Shown one piece after another: positions 17,139 to 26,438 of a DNA stretch of 64,000 nt. Below the pieces are notes generated by a model. It did not search any database. It was not told the DNA's origin and saw nothing but the letters and a program-made list of their open reading frames with translations. How positions within the stretch are numbered: position 1 is the stretch's first letter; each line of letters opens with the position of its first letter. This DNA is from Candidatus Aramenus sulfurataquae (lineage in GTDB: Archaea; Thermoproteota; Thermoprotei_A; Sulfolobales; Sulfolobaceae). Made by a program: the position numbers and the translations under genes. The DNA is taken from NCBI GenBank assembly GCA_000565255.1, contig ASRH01000002.1, positions 1-64,000 of the forward strand, given 5' to 3'.

Positions 17139-18372
17139 TTAAGCTTTTATGTTTCTGCCTAGTCTCTTGTGGGCTCTCCCCAGTTCTTTATTTGCCAGAG
17201 CTGCCAGCAAGTTCAACTCCCCTGCTAATACTGCTGCAGCTATGATTTCAGCGAACTTTTTGGCGTTAGCCCCTGGAGGATTACCGCTCCCTTCAACGCC
17301 CATGATGCTCAAGGCCTCTCTTTGGGTCGGTAGCCTAGTCCCGCCACCAACTGTGCCTACTTCGAGCGACGTCAACGTCACAGACACGTAGAGGTCTCCG
17401 TCTCTTACCTCAGTCCACGTGTAGCCAGAGCTACTTTCCACAACTTGTGCCATGTCCTGCCCCGTGGCAAGGAAGATTGCAGCTATTATGTTAGCGAAGT
17501 GAGCGTTAAACTGGAATATGTTCCCAGCCCTTGCGCTCCCCAGCCAGTTCTTCCTTAAGTTGACCTCGTGGATCTGTTCCGCGGTAGTATGAAGGTCTTT
17601 CTCCACCACCTCCTTGGGTATTGTTATCTCTGCTGACACCGTTTTTCCTCTCCCAAAAACGCTGTTTATCATGGACTGCTTCTTGTCACTGCACATATTT
17701 CCGCTTACTGCGATGCATTTTGCGCCTCTGAAGTTCTCCTCAATGTACCTGCACACTTCCTCTGAAGCTAAGGTGGCCATGTTCATCCCCATAGCGTCCC
17801 CGGTCTCAAACACTAGCCTTAACCACACGTTGTTGGCAAGGGAAAATACTTGGACGTCCTTTAGCTTACCGTGAGAAGTTGTGCTCTCCGCTACTTCCCT
17901 TATCTTTTCCATGGAAGAGTAGACCCACTTCACGAAGTCGTGGGCGTCTCTAATGGATTTAAACTTGAACACTGGGGCCCTAGCCATTCCGTCGAAGAAG
18001 ATTTTCGTAGTTACTTCTCCTGCCTCTCTAAGGGTCTTCATACCCCTGTTAACGCTGGCTATTAGAGCTCCTTCAGTAGTAGCCAATGGGACGAAAAAAA
18101 TCTCCCTTAGCGTAGTCCCCGTTTATTCTGACTGGGCCAGCGACTCCAAGGGGTACTTGGACTCCACCTATTACGTTTTCGGCGTTCCTGCCTTTCACTT
18201 CAGCGTAATCTATGATAGTGGATCCAATTGACGGTAGCTTCGCCCCCGTCATCCTCTCTAGGGCTAACCTTCTGGCTACCATGGCGGCGTTTGCTTCGAG
18301 GTAATTGTCGACTTCGTGTAGGGAAATTTCTCCCTTAACGACCTTTTCCACTATTTCATCTATTTGGCTCAT
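17139..18372 (-). CDS. hmgA: 3-hydroxy-3-methylglutaryl-CoA reductase, with apparent frameshift
   Basis: Makes mevalonate from HMG-CoA, essential for archaeal isoprenoid lipids. Two frames share the protein. Codons from ATG 18372 encode the first part, including the catalytic-Glu region ENVIGG and [10 protein letters not shown], up to GDFF. The rest ([10 protein letters not shown] through [17 protein letters not shown] and the terminal catalytic His in GRAHKR) is in another frame. The break is at a run of seven T on this strand (18094-18100). Removing one T gives [12 protein letters not shown] and an intact 410-residue enzyme. A sequencing error, a real mutation or slippage are the options; an error seems most likely. 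ATG 18372 overlaps the DUF35 gene by 17 bases. Confidence 0.9.
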
Positions 18373-18775
18373 TTTCCACCAACCTAAACTTGACGCCATA
18401 CTCTATTAAACCATTAGTGGAGTCTGCCCTAATCCTCCTTATGGTGGCCTCAACTCTAGCTCCCTCTCTTAAGTTTTCGTCTACGTCCGTTAACGGTGCC
18501 ACGATCTCAATTCCTTCGTCGAGCTTTATCAGCCCAATATAGCTTGGCTGCACCTTTTCCATTCCAGGAAGGGACTGGTAGTTGACGGTATAACTAATTA
18601 ACGTGCCCTTACCTGACAGCCTAACCTTTGTTACCTTAGTAGAGCCGCACTTATTACACACATCTCTAGCTGGGAACATTACGTTACCACATGATGTACA
18701 CTTGGCGGCAATTAGCCTATACATTGTTTCTTTATTTCTCCATACTTGGGGTGGGAAGATCTTCACCTTTCTCAC
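18356..18775 (-). CDS. DUF35 zinc-ribbon/OB-fold acyl-CoA-binding protein
   Basis: A 139-residue protein with an N-terminal four-cysteine zinc ribbon (CTSCG and CNKCG) and a C-terminal OB-fold ([10 protein letters not shown] through the VEATIRRI region). In archaea this family forms a complex with acetoacetyl-CoA thiolase and HMG-CoA synthase, where it holds a shared CoA-binding site that channels the intermediate. The gene lies between the thiolase-like and HMG-CoA reductase genes, overlapping both, so it most likely has that scaffold role here. It has no catalytic residues of its own. Confidence 0.9.
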   Translation of the reverse strand: MRKVKIFPPQVWRNKETMYRLIAAKCTSCGNVMFPARDVCNKCGSTKVTKVRLSGKGTLISYTVNYQSLPGMEKVQPSYIGLIKLDEGIEIVAPLTDVDENLREGARVEATIRRIRADSTNGLIEYGVKFRLVENEPNR

Positions 18776-19860
18776 CTGGAGAGATATGTTAAGAAGGAAC
18801 TGTAACCTAAGTCGTCAGTGGAGACCACTAGTGCCTTCTCTACTCCTTGGGCCCTCCTACCTGGAAATTCGCCGGAAAGCTGCATTGCAGCCTCTATCAG
18901 TTGGTATATTCCTGTAGCTCCGCCGGGATACCCCCTAGACTTAAGTCCTCCGCTGAAGTTAACTGGCACGCTCTCGATTTCCTCCAGCGACTTACCCCTA
19001 GTGAATCCCAGTTCCTCAAGTATTAGGGCAGCTTGTATGCTATAAGAGTCGTGGACCTCTAGGTAGTCGAATTTGGGCCTGCCCATCTTGGCGAAGGCAC
19101 CCCTTAGGCTTGGGATTCCATCCATCTCTAAGTGGCCCGAAGAAGAGGACACATCCTTGACCTTTACGTCGCTATCTCCTATTTTCTTCGCAACGTCTTC
19201 CGACGCCAATAGCACGGCTGCAGCCCCGTCTGCCCTAGCTGCGGTATCGAAGAGCCTCAAAGGCTCAGAGATTAGTTGGGAGTTCTTTACAGCGTCCTTG
19301 TCAACTTGGAACTTAAGATAGGCGTAGGGATTTTCGGAACCGTATTTGTGCATAAGGTAAGGCCAGTTGACGAAGTAGTCGTAATCGACGCCGTATTTTT
19401 TCATGTAAATTTTCATCCTAAGTGCCGAATAGGACTGGGGAAGTATCCCGACCCTGCTCTCGTACTCCTCCTCCATGTTCTGTAGAAGGATCTCGTTGAG
19501 GTAGGAGCTAGGAAAATCGGATAGCTTCTCTGCCCCAATAATTAGCACAGTCTTCACGCTGCCGCTCTTGATCATTTTATACGCAGCGTAGATCGAGGCT
19601 CCTCCGCTTGAGTCTCCGCTTTCAACTCTAAACGAGGGGGAAGCGAACCCAAGGGCTCTTGCGATCTTTGAGGACAATAGTACCTGGTTAGCGGTCTTCT
19701 CGGAGTAGCTGTTAGCTATTAGTACTACGTCTGGTTCAACTTTCTCCTTGAGGTTCTCGAATATGCTCTTTGCCGCTGCTAATCCTAGTTCAGTTAAACT
19801 GGCTTCATAATATCTGTCCACCCTTATCATCGAATACGAGGAAACAACTACTTCCATCAC
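18772..19860 (-). CDS. Thiolase-like protein of the mevalonate operon, lacking the catalytic cysteine
   Basis: A 362-residue thiolase-fold protein of the archaeal SCP2-like group. The position normally holding the nucleophilic Cys reads VESGDSSGG (79-87), with Asp83 where Cys is expected. The second motif reads [10 protein letters not shown], with Tyr311 where GHP normally supplies His. Only EVHD (His270) is kept. There is no cysteine anywhere in the protein. Gene order (HMG-CoA synthase, thiolase, DUF35, overlapping by four bases each) is that of the archaeal thiolase/HMG-CoA synthase complex. So the fold and context say acetoacetyl-CoA thiolase, but the chemistry looks lost or changed. Confidence 0.82.
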   Translation of the reverse strand: MMEVVVSSYSMIRVDRYYEASLTELGLAAAKSIFENLKEKVEPDVVLIANSYSEKTANQVLLSSKIARALGFASPSFRVESGDSSGGASIYAAYKMIKSGSVKTVLIIGAEKLSDFPSSYLNEILLQNMEEEYESRVGILPQSYSALRMKIYMKKYGVDYDYFVNWPYLMHKYGSENPYAYLKFQVDKDAVKNSQLISEPLRLFDTAARADGAAAVLLASEDVAKKIGDSDVKVKDVSSSSGHLEMDGIPSLRGAFAKMGRPKFDYLEVHDSYSIQAALILEELGFTRGKSLEEIESVPVNFSGGLKSRGYPGGATGIYQLIEAAMQLSGEFPGRRAQGVEKALVVSTDDLGYSSFLTYLSR

Positions 19861-20903
19861 TCGTACACCTTGTACTTGTTAGTGTACTTAGCGTAAGTGG
19901 AGTAGCTCACTAATTTCTTGTTCTGTATGTAGTACTCTACCGATGGGCTCAGCTTCTGCCTCTCAAGCACTTTATCGGTTACTAGGAAGCTATAGGCATC
20001 CGCTCCGGCCCCGCTACCGAAGGGAGCCACCAGTATCCTCTGCCCGGGCTTTGCCACGTCAAGTACCTTAGCGAAACCAAGAAGAGCAGATGCATTGTAA
20101 GGGTTTCCTATATACGGGGAGACGAGCCCCTGTTTTACCTTCTCAGCTGGTACGCCCAGCTTTTTGGCAACTTGAAGTGGGAATTTGCCGTTCGGCTGGT
20201 GGAAAACAAAGTAGTCGAAGTCGGACAGCTTTAGTCCAGACTCTTCCAAGAGCTTGTTGACGGCGTTGATTATGTGGGCAAAGTATGCAGGCTCTCCTGT
20301 AAAGGCCTCTCCGTGGAGGGGATATGGCATTCCGTCCCTCCTCCAGAAGTCCGGCGTATCAGAGGTGTACGAGGCTACAGCCTCAGCTATAGCGACGGAC
20401 TCGTTTGCTCTTCCCACAACGAAGGACACCGCTGCCGCTCCAGATCCCAACTCTAAAATGTCACCAGGGTTTGACTGAGCCGTATCAGAGCCCACAACTA
20501 GAGCGTATTTGACTTGTCCTGCCTCTACCATCGAGAGTGCCATCTTTAGCCCAGCTGAGGCAGCCCTGCACGCGAACTCCAGGTCTGCTGATAGGGAAAA
20601 ATTAGAGATGCCAAGCGCGTCTACCAAGAAAGAGGAAGTCGGCTTGACCGCGTAAACCTTTGACTCTGAGCCGAAAAGTACTACCCCTATTTCCTCTGGG
20701 TTTACCCTAGCCCTGTTAATAGCGTTAATTGATGACTCAAACGCCATAGTAGTTGAGTCCTCATCTGGGCCTGGGACGGACTTTTCTGAAAACCCTAGTG
20801 TCTTAACAATCCCGGGCTCTTTTCCCCAAGTTGAGGCTATTTCATCGACTCTTACTCTGTATTTAGGAACGTAACTTCCCCAACCTACTATCCCGCTAGC
20901 CAT
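19857..20903 (-). CDS. hmgcs: Hydroxymethylglutaryl-CoA synthase
   Basis: Condenses acetyl-CoA and acetoacetyl-CoA to HMG-CoA. The 348 residues have the nucleophile Cys112 in [11 protein letters not shown], the [12 protein letters not shown] segment with His197, and His235 in FHQPNGK, all as expected for the archaeal enzyme. It is the first gene of the operon that continues with the thiolase-like, DUF35 and HMG-CoA reductase genes. ATG 20903 lies about 20-30 bases after a TTTTAAAAAA TATA-like element, and an inverted repeat sits just upstream of it. Confidence 0.95.
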   Translation of the reverse strand: MASGIVGWGSYVPKYRVRVDEIASTWGKEPGIVKTLGFSEKSVPGPDEDSTTMAFESSINAINRARVNPEEIGVVLFGSESKVYAVKPTSSFLVDALGISNFSLSADLEFACRAASAGLKMALSMVEAGQVKYALVVGSDTAQSNPGDILELGSGAAAVSFVVGRANESVAIAEAVASYTSDTPDFWRRDGMPYPLHGEAFTGEPAYFAHIINAVNKLLEESGLKLSDFDYFVFHQPNGKFPLQVAKKLGVPAEKVKQGLVSPYIGNPYNASALLGFAKVLDVAKPGQRILVAPFGSGAGADAYSFLVTDKVLERQKLSPSVEYYIQNKKLVSYSTYAKYTNKYKVYE

Positions 20904-20920
20904 CTTTTCTATTCTGGAAG

Positions 20921-20934
20921 CCGTTTTTTAAAAC
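20921..20934 (-). promoter_or_regulatory. TATA element of the mevalonate operon
   Basis: Read on the minus strand it is GTTTTAAAAAACGG, 18-31 bases before the hmgcs ATG at 20903, consistent with a short-leader or leaderless transcript. Confidence 0.5.
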
Positions 20935-20940
20935 TTTTCT

Positions 20941-20970
20941 ACAATTGTCTATACCCCTATAGACAGTTGT
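20941..20970 (-). promoter_or_regulatory. Operator-like inverted repeat before the mevalonate operon
   Basis: ACAATTGTCTATA and TATAGACAGTTGT form 13-base arms with one mismatch around CCCC. The repeat ends six bases upstream of the TATA element of hmgcs, where an archaeal activator or repressor could touch TBP/TFB. A terminator role is unlikely because no T-run follows on either strand. Confidence 0.55.
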
Positions 20971-20997
20971 CGATAAAAATAAAAACACTGGCAAATT

Positions 20998-21031
20998 AAA
21001 AAAACTCGATGATGAGTCCAAAAAACTCGAT
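20998..21031 (-). terminator. Tandem poly-T terminators of the decarboxylase gene
   Basis: On the minus strand, downstream of the stop at 21049, the block ATCGAG followed by six or seven T occurs twice (T runs at 21020-21025 and 20998-21004). Archaeal termination uses such T-tracts, and two in a row would give efficient release before the mevalonate operon. Confidence 0.6.
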
Positions 21032-21048
21032 TTGTGAGAGAGCCCAGC

Positions 21049-21444
21049 TCACTCTGAACTCCTATCAGCGTAGAACACTTGGTATTTCCTCGGTTTTAGG
21101 TTGTCCACTATAAACTTGAACGCCGCCTGAGGGTCGCTGTGCTCTCCGCACGTGTATACGTCAAGCGTGGCGTAGTTGTACTCGTTCCACGTATGGAGAG
21201 CTATATGGCTCTCTTCCACGAGCGCTATAACAGATACTCCGCCCTTCTTGCCTCCGAAACTCCAAGCCTTAACTTCCACTAGGTTCATATTAGCTATCTT
21301 TACTGCCTCTAGAACAAGTTCCCTTAAGTATTCCTTATCGTTAAGTATCGCGGGATCGATGCCGTATAGATTCCCAAAAACGTGCTTTCCTATTATTCTA
21401 TCTTCTCTGTAGAAAGGAGTTTGGAACGAGGCTTGTTCTGACAT
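21049..21444 (-). CDS. Pyruvoyl-dependent decarboxylase of the AdoMetDC/arginine decarboxylase family
   Basis: A proenzyme that cleaves itself at the Glu-Ser bond in [10 protein letters not shown], giving a beta chain and an alpha chain with an N-terminal pyruvoyl group. HTW and the YTCGEHSDP segment are family hallmarks. Sulfolobales carry two paralogues, an S-adenosylmethionine decarboxylase and an arginine decarboxylase that evolved from it. The [18 protein letters not shown] segment and the terminal YADRSSE lead me to favour arginine decarboxylase, but not with certainty. An in-frame ATG at 21483 lies upstream, but a TATA box at 21486-21494 puts transcription start near 21464, so ATG 21444 is chosen (131 residues). 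The product feeds polyamines. Confidence 0.85.
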   Translation of the reverse strand: MSEQASFQTPFYREDRIIGKHVFGNLYGIDPAILNDKEYLRELVLEAVKIANMNLVEVKAWSFGGKKGGVSVIALVEESHIALHTWNEYNYATLDVYTCGEHSDPQAAFKFIVDNLKPRKYQVFYADRSSE

Positions 21445-21485
21445 CTTCTTTTCTTGTGCCCCCTTGCTAAGATTCAAAACCATGA

Positions 21486-21494
21486 TTTATAAAT
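21486..21494 (-). promoter_or_regulatory. TATA box of the pyruvoyl decarboxylase gene
   Basis: ATTTATAAA on the minus strand. Its position next to the distal in-frame ATG rules out that ATG as the usual start and supports initiation at 21444. Confidence 0.6.
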
Positions 21495-21561
21495 CTGACT
21501 TTCGTTTTTCTCCTTGGAGATAACGATTTCTAATCTAAGGTAGTATTACGAAATCCGTACA

Positions 21562-22547
21562 CTGACCCGCTCCCTGCCCTAAAGGGCGAGGGTTCTGCCA
21601 GGGTCTTGAGCGTTACCCCCCTTTAAGGGAGTTACTCCGTTACATATGACGAGGAAGGAAAGAGGCTCACTCAATGCGCCAACAATTTTCTTAGCTACTT
21701 GTTTCACGACGTTGAGAGCGCCATTAACGTCGCTGTGAATCTTATGACTAAAAGGACAGTCAGCTACTCCCCTAGGCTTCCTCAAACTTCAACGTTATGG
21801 TAAGCGCATAGCCGCGAGGTGTTGTACTCGACGACTAGAAACGTCTTTACGCCGTTACTCGTAAATCTTGTTCACTATTGTGTCTATTAACTTGCGATAA
21901 GTCCAGATATTTGAAGTAAACTCGTTGCCCACCACGTGGATCTCTAAACGTCCTTGAACGCCAAACCACCTTAATCTACCTTCAAAGGGTATCTTCATTT
22001 TCTAACCCTTCAGAAAGATTACTCACCTTACCTCATCAACTTCATAGTGATCTTGCCTAACTACTAGGATCAACTTCCTCTTTCCGCCTTCTTTCCAGTA
22101 GTCTGGCGGTGAGACGCGATTGATAAATGGTGATTTTTGTTTTAGCAACGAGAAGAAGGACGACTAAGCCTCGTTGTTCTTCTGTAAAACATCTTGTGCG
22201 TTAACCCCTAGAACGTTCTTGTACTTCTCGTAATACTTTTTCCACGTGTCCTTGAGGTCCACTTTCTTTTGTTGAAAGAATTGTTGCCTCCTTTCGTAGT
22301 TTGCCTCGTTCCACAGCTTTGCAGTCACGTCAGCTAATTTCGTCAATTTCCTTTGTTGGTACCCGTTAGGAAATAGTCTCATAACGATGGTTCTGACGCT
22401 TCCCCCTGGCATTGCGAGGGCAATCAGCTCCCGCTCCTTATCTTTAGGAAATTCACCAGAGAGAAGCGCCACAAAATGAATTTGTTTTTTAGTTGTTTAA
22501 AACATTTTGGTTTGCTTTTATAGTAACTTATCACGCCTTAGAAGGCG
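21562..22547 (-). mobile_element. Decayed IS605/IS1341-type TnpB element
   Basis: A nearly full-length but dead element. Its left end is marked by a perfect hairpin CGCCTT-AG-AAGGCG (22534-22547). The right end is marked by GCCC-TAAA-GGGC (21576-21587) and the boundary CTGAC at 21562-21566. The right end matches the block at 12812-12893 closely. No TnpA transposase is seen. The element lies between the decarboxylase gene and tRNA-Arg. Confidence 0.75.
21566..22472 (-). pseudogene. Degenerate tnpB
   Basis: The N-terminal part (22164-22472) includes RLFPNGYQQRKLTKLAD and NYERRQQFFQQKKVDLK, and ends at a TAG that replaces an expected Trp codon; the next codons still read SSFFSLLK. Pieces of the middle follow (KIPFEGRLRWFGV, then VVEYNTSRLCAYHNVEV), with shifts and a deletion. 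The C-terminal part reads ADCPFSHKIHSDVNGALNVV, keeping the last RuvC aspartate. At least one nonsense codon and more than one frameshift exclude an active nuclease. Confidence 0.85.
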
Positions 22548-22597
22548 AGGTCTGTCGTTCTTTTTATCGCTGTACCAGCAGTTTCAAAATAGTGTGG

Positions 22598-22687
<90 letters not shown>

Positions 22688-22723
22688 CCTCTAATAAAGA
22701 TGCTACCCGTTTTAAATGTTTTC

Positions 22724-23350
22724 TCAGCTAAGCAACGAGCTAATCTCGACCAATGGGATGTTGCTGTCCTTCAAGAAATCAAAGAGAAGGTTTGCTATCA
22801 TCTTGGACTTCATAGCTACGACGAAGTCGTTGCTTACTACAGCCTTGTTCCTCAGGATGACCTCTTTGTCCGTCTTTGTCGTAGTGAGCGCCCTAATGCC
22901 TCTCCTTCTGAGTTCATTTGCCATTTCCCCGCTGCGGCTCACTTGTGAATCTAGGAGTATCTCAAACCTAATCCTCTTCCACTCACAGTACTCAGAAAAA
23001 AGTATCAACATGTCAAGGACCCTACTGTCTCCCTTTTTCTTTCCTAATCCTAAATCCCGTATTAATCCATCGTCACATAGGAAGGCCATGTCGTTGTCAA
23101 GAACGTTGAGCAACGTGATCGCTACGTTAAAGCCATCAATTACCACTTCCTTCTCTTGTGTCATCTTTTTCCTAACTTGGGATATCTCTTCCTCGCTGTG
23201 GACGCATCTGTAAAGGAGTAGCCTCTGAAGCTCGTCCAAAAAATACCTTGAGGAAATGACGTTAAGGGCTACCTCCCTGCTGTAGCCCCTGTTCAGAAGG
23301 TACTTGTAGTCCTTAAGTGCTTCTCTTAACTCCCTGCTTAATAGCGTCAA
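22724..23350 (-). CDS. DUF434-family protein with PIN-like C-terminal domain
   Basis: A 208-residue conserved archaeal protein. The N-terminal about 65 residues match my memory of DUF434 ([20 protein letters not shown]). The remainder, with [14 protein letters not shown] near the start and [11 protein letters not shown] later, looks like a PIN/NYN-type domain, where IDGFN would supply a metal-binding Asp. That would suggest an RNA-processing nuclease, but the other acidic residues are not clear. It overlaps the end of alaS by 38 bases and is probably co-transcribed, which also hints at tRNA metabolism. Function not known. Confidence 0.7.
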   Translation of the reverse strand: MTLLSRELREALKDYKYLLNRGYSREVALNVISSRYFLDELQRLLLYRCVHSEEEISQVRKKMTQEKEVVIDGFNVAITLLNVLDNDMAFLCDDGLIRDLGLGKKKGDSRVLDMLILFSEYCEWKRIRFEILLDSQVSRSGEMANELRRRGIRALTTTKTDKEVILRNKAVVSNDFVVAMKSKMIANLLFDFLKDSNIPLVEISSLLS

Positions 23351-26021
23351 TTACCTCACTTTCGTTGAGCTTGACAAAGCTCACGTTACAGTACGTTCCC
23401 TTTCCTCCTCCCTTTCCTCCCAGTTTCCTCAAGTTCTCGAGTATTCCGTCAACCTTTAAGTCGTTGGACGTGGCTACTTCTACTACGTATCTGCCGTTGA
23501 TGCTGTAGAAGTTAACAGCTACCTTGGAGGGCTCTAGCGTGAACCTCCTCATAACCTCCTTAGTGACCTCCTGGTCATCTACTCCCTTTAACACCATCAT
23601 CTGGACGCCGTTAAACACCTCCTTGCTGGAGTTCTGTAGGAGGTACTCTACGTACTTTCTTCTATACCCGCTCAGTAGCTCCTCTGTCCTCCTCTTTTCC
23701 TCAACGAACCTCTGTAACCTCAACTCTAGTTGGCTCTGATCTACTCCTAGGATCTCGGACACCTTGTTTACCTTTTCCTCGACCTTCCTCGCGTAATCGG
23801 ACACCATGTCTCCAGCTACGTACTCTAGCCTTATTACGCCGTCCTGGATTTTCTCCACGTTGATTACCTTGATTGCCCCTATTTCGCTAGTGTTGGATAC
23901 GTGAGTGCCTCCACAACTTTCTACGTCCCAGTCCTTAATCTCGAGTAGCCTTATTGTGGCCTTATTGGGGACTCCTCCTTCGTATATTGAGACCCCGAAC
24001 TTCATTTCAGCTTCCGTCCTGTTCATCTCAATGGGCTTTACTGGTCTCCTGTCGTTTACGACGAAGTTGGCCAGGTCCTCTAGCTTCTTCACTTCCTCTG
24101 GGGTCAGCATCTTGTAGTGGGTTATGTCAAGTCTAGCCTTTTCTGGACTCTTCTCAGCTCCCGCCTGCCATACGTGATCTCCTAGTAGCTTCTTCGCTGC
24201 CGCCAACACTACGTGTGTTGCTGTGTGGTGCCTCATTAGCCTATATCTCCTCTGCCAATCTATCTCTCCCTTTATAGAATCTCCTGGGGAAACCTTTGGC
24301 TCCCTGTCTAGTACGTGTACTACTACATCGCCCACCTTCTGCGTGTCCACAACGTTGTACTTCTCCTCACCTATAATTATTACCCCCTTGTCTCCCAGCT
24401 GTCCACCTCCCTCAGGGTAGAACACTGTTCTGTCCGCGACCAAGTAGTTCTTGTACACCCCTACTACCTTGCCCTCAAATGTCCTGAGGTATTGGTCTTC
24501 GTAGTAGAGCTTCCTCGTAGGTGGCAACTTAGATGCAAATTCGACGGCGTCTTTAGGTAGCCTAGCCTTTTCCTTATCTCCCTTTATAGGCGAGGTTTGA
24601 TGTTTCTTTGCCACTAGTGCGTAGAAGTTAAACGGTATCTGCACTTCCTTACCCTTCTTTTTGAGCTCCTCCGCCACGAACTCTGGGGGTATCCCTTGGG
24701 AATCGTAAAGCTGGATCAGATCTTCAGTAGTTATCTCCTGTTTCCTTACTAGGGAAGAGGCTATAGAGGACGCCCTATTCACCGTCTCCCTGAACTTCTC
24801 TTCCTCGTTCTCTATGACGTCAAGGATGTACTCTTTGTTCTTCAGGAGTTGCGGGAAGTCCTCTGCCCAGTAATTGATCTGCTCCAATACTAACTCGGAA
24901 AGTCTAGTGTCTGATCCAAGCATCTTAATCGTCCTTAAGGCCCTCCTAATCAGTAGCCTCCCTAGGTAGCCTTCACCGGAGCTTGAGGGAACCAGTCCAT
25001 CCGCTAGCATCATGGCGATGGTCTTCGTGTGGTCAAGTACTTGGAAGACCCTAGCTGCCCTAGTTAGTTCCAAGTCCACTTCCTCGTACTTCTCCCCCAC
25101 TGCCTTAGCCACTTCCTTCCGGTGGAGCTTTATGGTTTCCGGATGGTCTGTGTCTATCCTGCCAGCTAGCTTTGCAGCCACCTTAAGCATTTCCTCGTTG
25201 ACTGGGGGTTGACCGAGCTTCTTGAAGAACGTGTAGACCATGTTGCCGTATATGGCGTGGAATGAAGTTGGCGTCTTCTGCGTAAACCAAGCAATTCTCT
25301 CTATTCCGTATCCTGTGTCAACAATCTTCAGCTTTAAGGGAACGTACTGTCCGTCCCTTATCTCGTACTGCATGAACACTAGCGTAGCTAGCTCTAGACC
25401 TCCTACTGTGACCTCAAAGGAAGGGCCAGCGTTGCCCCCTCCTTCCCACCACGACTCCTTGAAATTTAGGAGCTCCTCCGGTATCTTAAGCTCCTGCGTA
25501 AAGAACTCCTTAGCGTACTCCACTGTCTCGTCCTTCCAGTACACGAATTTATCCGGATAATTGAAGGCGTGGTGGCCTCCCATTTCAAAGGTAGTCAAGT
25601 GTCTTCCAAAGGTTACCCCGACGTTGTCCACGTCTTCCAGCCTTATGCATGGCTGGGACACTACCAGGGGGTTTGCAGGAGGAGGGACTAGTCCACTGGT
25701 GACGTGAGGTTGGAAGTCCACTATGCTTGCAATGGTTAGGTAAAGGTCGTCCCTCCACCTTGCCAAGACAGGCTTAGGAGGTATCACCTCGTGGCCATGC
25801 TTTTTAAAGAAGTTAAGGAACAAGTTTCTCGCTTCTCTTACGCTCAACTTTAGGTCGGAAATGTTCATGTCAAGAAAGTCGTAGTCAGAGCAAGGTATGT
25901 CAGCGCAGTTATCTCTCTCTTTGTCCTTTGTCCAGAAAGGAGTCTTACATGACTTGCATATCTTTCTAGTGTAGTTGTTCTCGAACAGCCTGACCTTGTA
26001 CTCGCTTTCGCTTACGTGCAT
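23313..26021 (-). CDS. alaS: Alanyl-tRNA synthetase
   Basis: Charges tRNA-Ala and edits mischarged Ser/Gly. The 902-residue archaeal-type enzyme has an N-terminal zinc region (CKSCKTPFW and CADIPC), the class II catalytic core ([37 protein letters not shown]), the editing motifs RHHTATH and CGGTH, and a C-terminal glycine-rich DHHA1-like segment [12 protein letters not shown]. Length and order are normal. Minus strand, directly downstream of the ribosomal-protein cluster and overlapping the DUF434 gene. The matching tRNA-Ala(UGC), with its G3-U70 identity pair, is at 52368-52441. Confidence 0.97.
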   Translation of the reverse strand: MHVSESEYKVRLFENNYTRKICKSCKTPFWTKDKERDNCADIPCSDYDFLDMNISDLKLSVREARNLFLNFFKKHGHEVIPPKPVLARWRDDLYLTIASIVDFQPHVTSGLVPPPANPLVVSQPCIRLEDVDNVGVTFGRHLTTFEMGGHHAFNYPDKFVYWKDETVEYAKEFFTQELKIPEELLNFKESWWEGGGNAGPSFEVTVGGLELATLVFMQYEIRDGQYVPLKLKIVDTGYGIERIAWFTQKTPTSFHAIYGNMVYTFFKKLGQPPVNEEMLKVAAKLAGRIDTDHPETIKLHRKEVAKAVGEKYEEVDLELTRAARVFQVLDHTKTIAMMLADGLVPSSSGEGYLGRLLIRRALRTIKMLGSDTRLSELVLEQINYWAEDFPQLLKNKEYILDVIENEEEKFRETVNRASSIASSLVRKQEITTEDLIQLYDSQGIPPEFVAEELKKKGKEVQIPFNFYALVAKKHQTSPIKGDKEKARLPKDAVEFASKLPPTRKLYYEDQYLRTFEGKVVGVYKNYLVADRTVFYPEGGGQLGDKGVIIIGEEKYNVVDTQKVGDVVVHVLDREPKVSPGDSIKGEIDWQRRYRLMRHHTATHVVLAAAKKLLGDHVWQAGAEKSPEKARLDITHYKMLTPEEVKKLEDLANFVVNDRRPVKPIEMNRTEAEMKFGVSIYEGGVPNKATIRLLEIKDWDVESCGGTHVSNTSEIGAIKVINVEKIQDGVIRLEYVAGDMVSDYARKVEEKVNKVSEILGVDQSQLELRLQRFVEEKRRTEELLSGYRRKYVEYLLQNSSKEVFNGVQMMVLKGVDDQEVTKEVMRRFTLEPSKVAVNFYSINGRYVVEVATSNDLKVDGILENLRKLGGKGGGKGTYCNVSFVKLNESEVIDAIKQGVKRST

Positions 26022-26079
26022 GAAAGAAAGGTAACTAAACGAAAATTAAAAAGTATGCATAAAAAAGTGTGAACTCTTT

Positions 26080-26394
26080 TTAGCCGAATAGGGAGGATAA
26101 GCCTCCAGCGATCTCTTCTTCGCTTGGTCCTTTCTTCTCCTCTTCCTCTTTCTTCTCCTCTTTAGCTTCCTTCTTCTCCTCAGTCGCAGCAGGAGCTGGT
26201 GCAGCCGCTACTGGCATGGCTGCAGCGTTCTTCAGCACCTCGTCTATGTTTACTTCCTTTAACGCGGCAACGACAGCCTTTATCCTTACGTCATCAGCCT
26301 GGACGCCAGCAGCCGTTAAAACGTTCTTCAACGACTCTTCAGTTATCTCCTTCTTTGCTGCATGTAATAGTAAACTTGCATATATGTACTCCAT
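26080..26394 (-). CDS. rpl12: Large ribosomal subunit protein P1 (archaeal L12)
   Basis: A 104-residue stalk protein that recruits translation GTPases. It has the helical dimerisation domain [20 protein letters not shown], an Ala/Pro hinge, a charged [14 protein letters not shown] stretch and the conserved terminal GGLSSLFG that contacts elongation factors. The last 107 bases of coding DNA are identical to the end of the P0 gene upstream. It is the last gene of the L11-L1-P0-P1 block. Confidence 0.96.
   Translation of the reverse strand: MEYIYASLLLHAAKKEITEESLKNVLTAAGVQADDVRIKAVVAALKEVNIDEVLKNAAAMPVAAAPAPAATEEKKEAKEEKKEEEEKKGPSEEEIAGGLSSLFG
26087..26193 (-). repeat. 107-bp perfect direct repeat, copy 1 (end of rpl12)
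   Basis: Identical base for base with 26446-26552. It encodes the hinge, charged region and terminal GGLSSLFG of the stalk proteins, so shared function explains similar protein but not identical DNA. Confidence 0.9.
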
Positions 26395-26438
26395 ATCTTA
26401 TCACCTTAGTTAAGTTGGTGACCATATAAAAAGCTTTG

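Noticed and set aside
21005-21060. A possible C/D box RNA on the plus strand (GATGATGA near 21010, CTGA near 21054)
   Set aside because: The internal C' and D' boxes do not fit. The direct repeats are better explained as minus-strand poly-T terminators of the decarboxylase gene.
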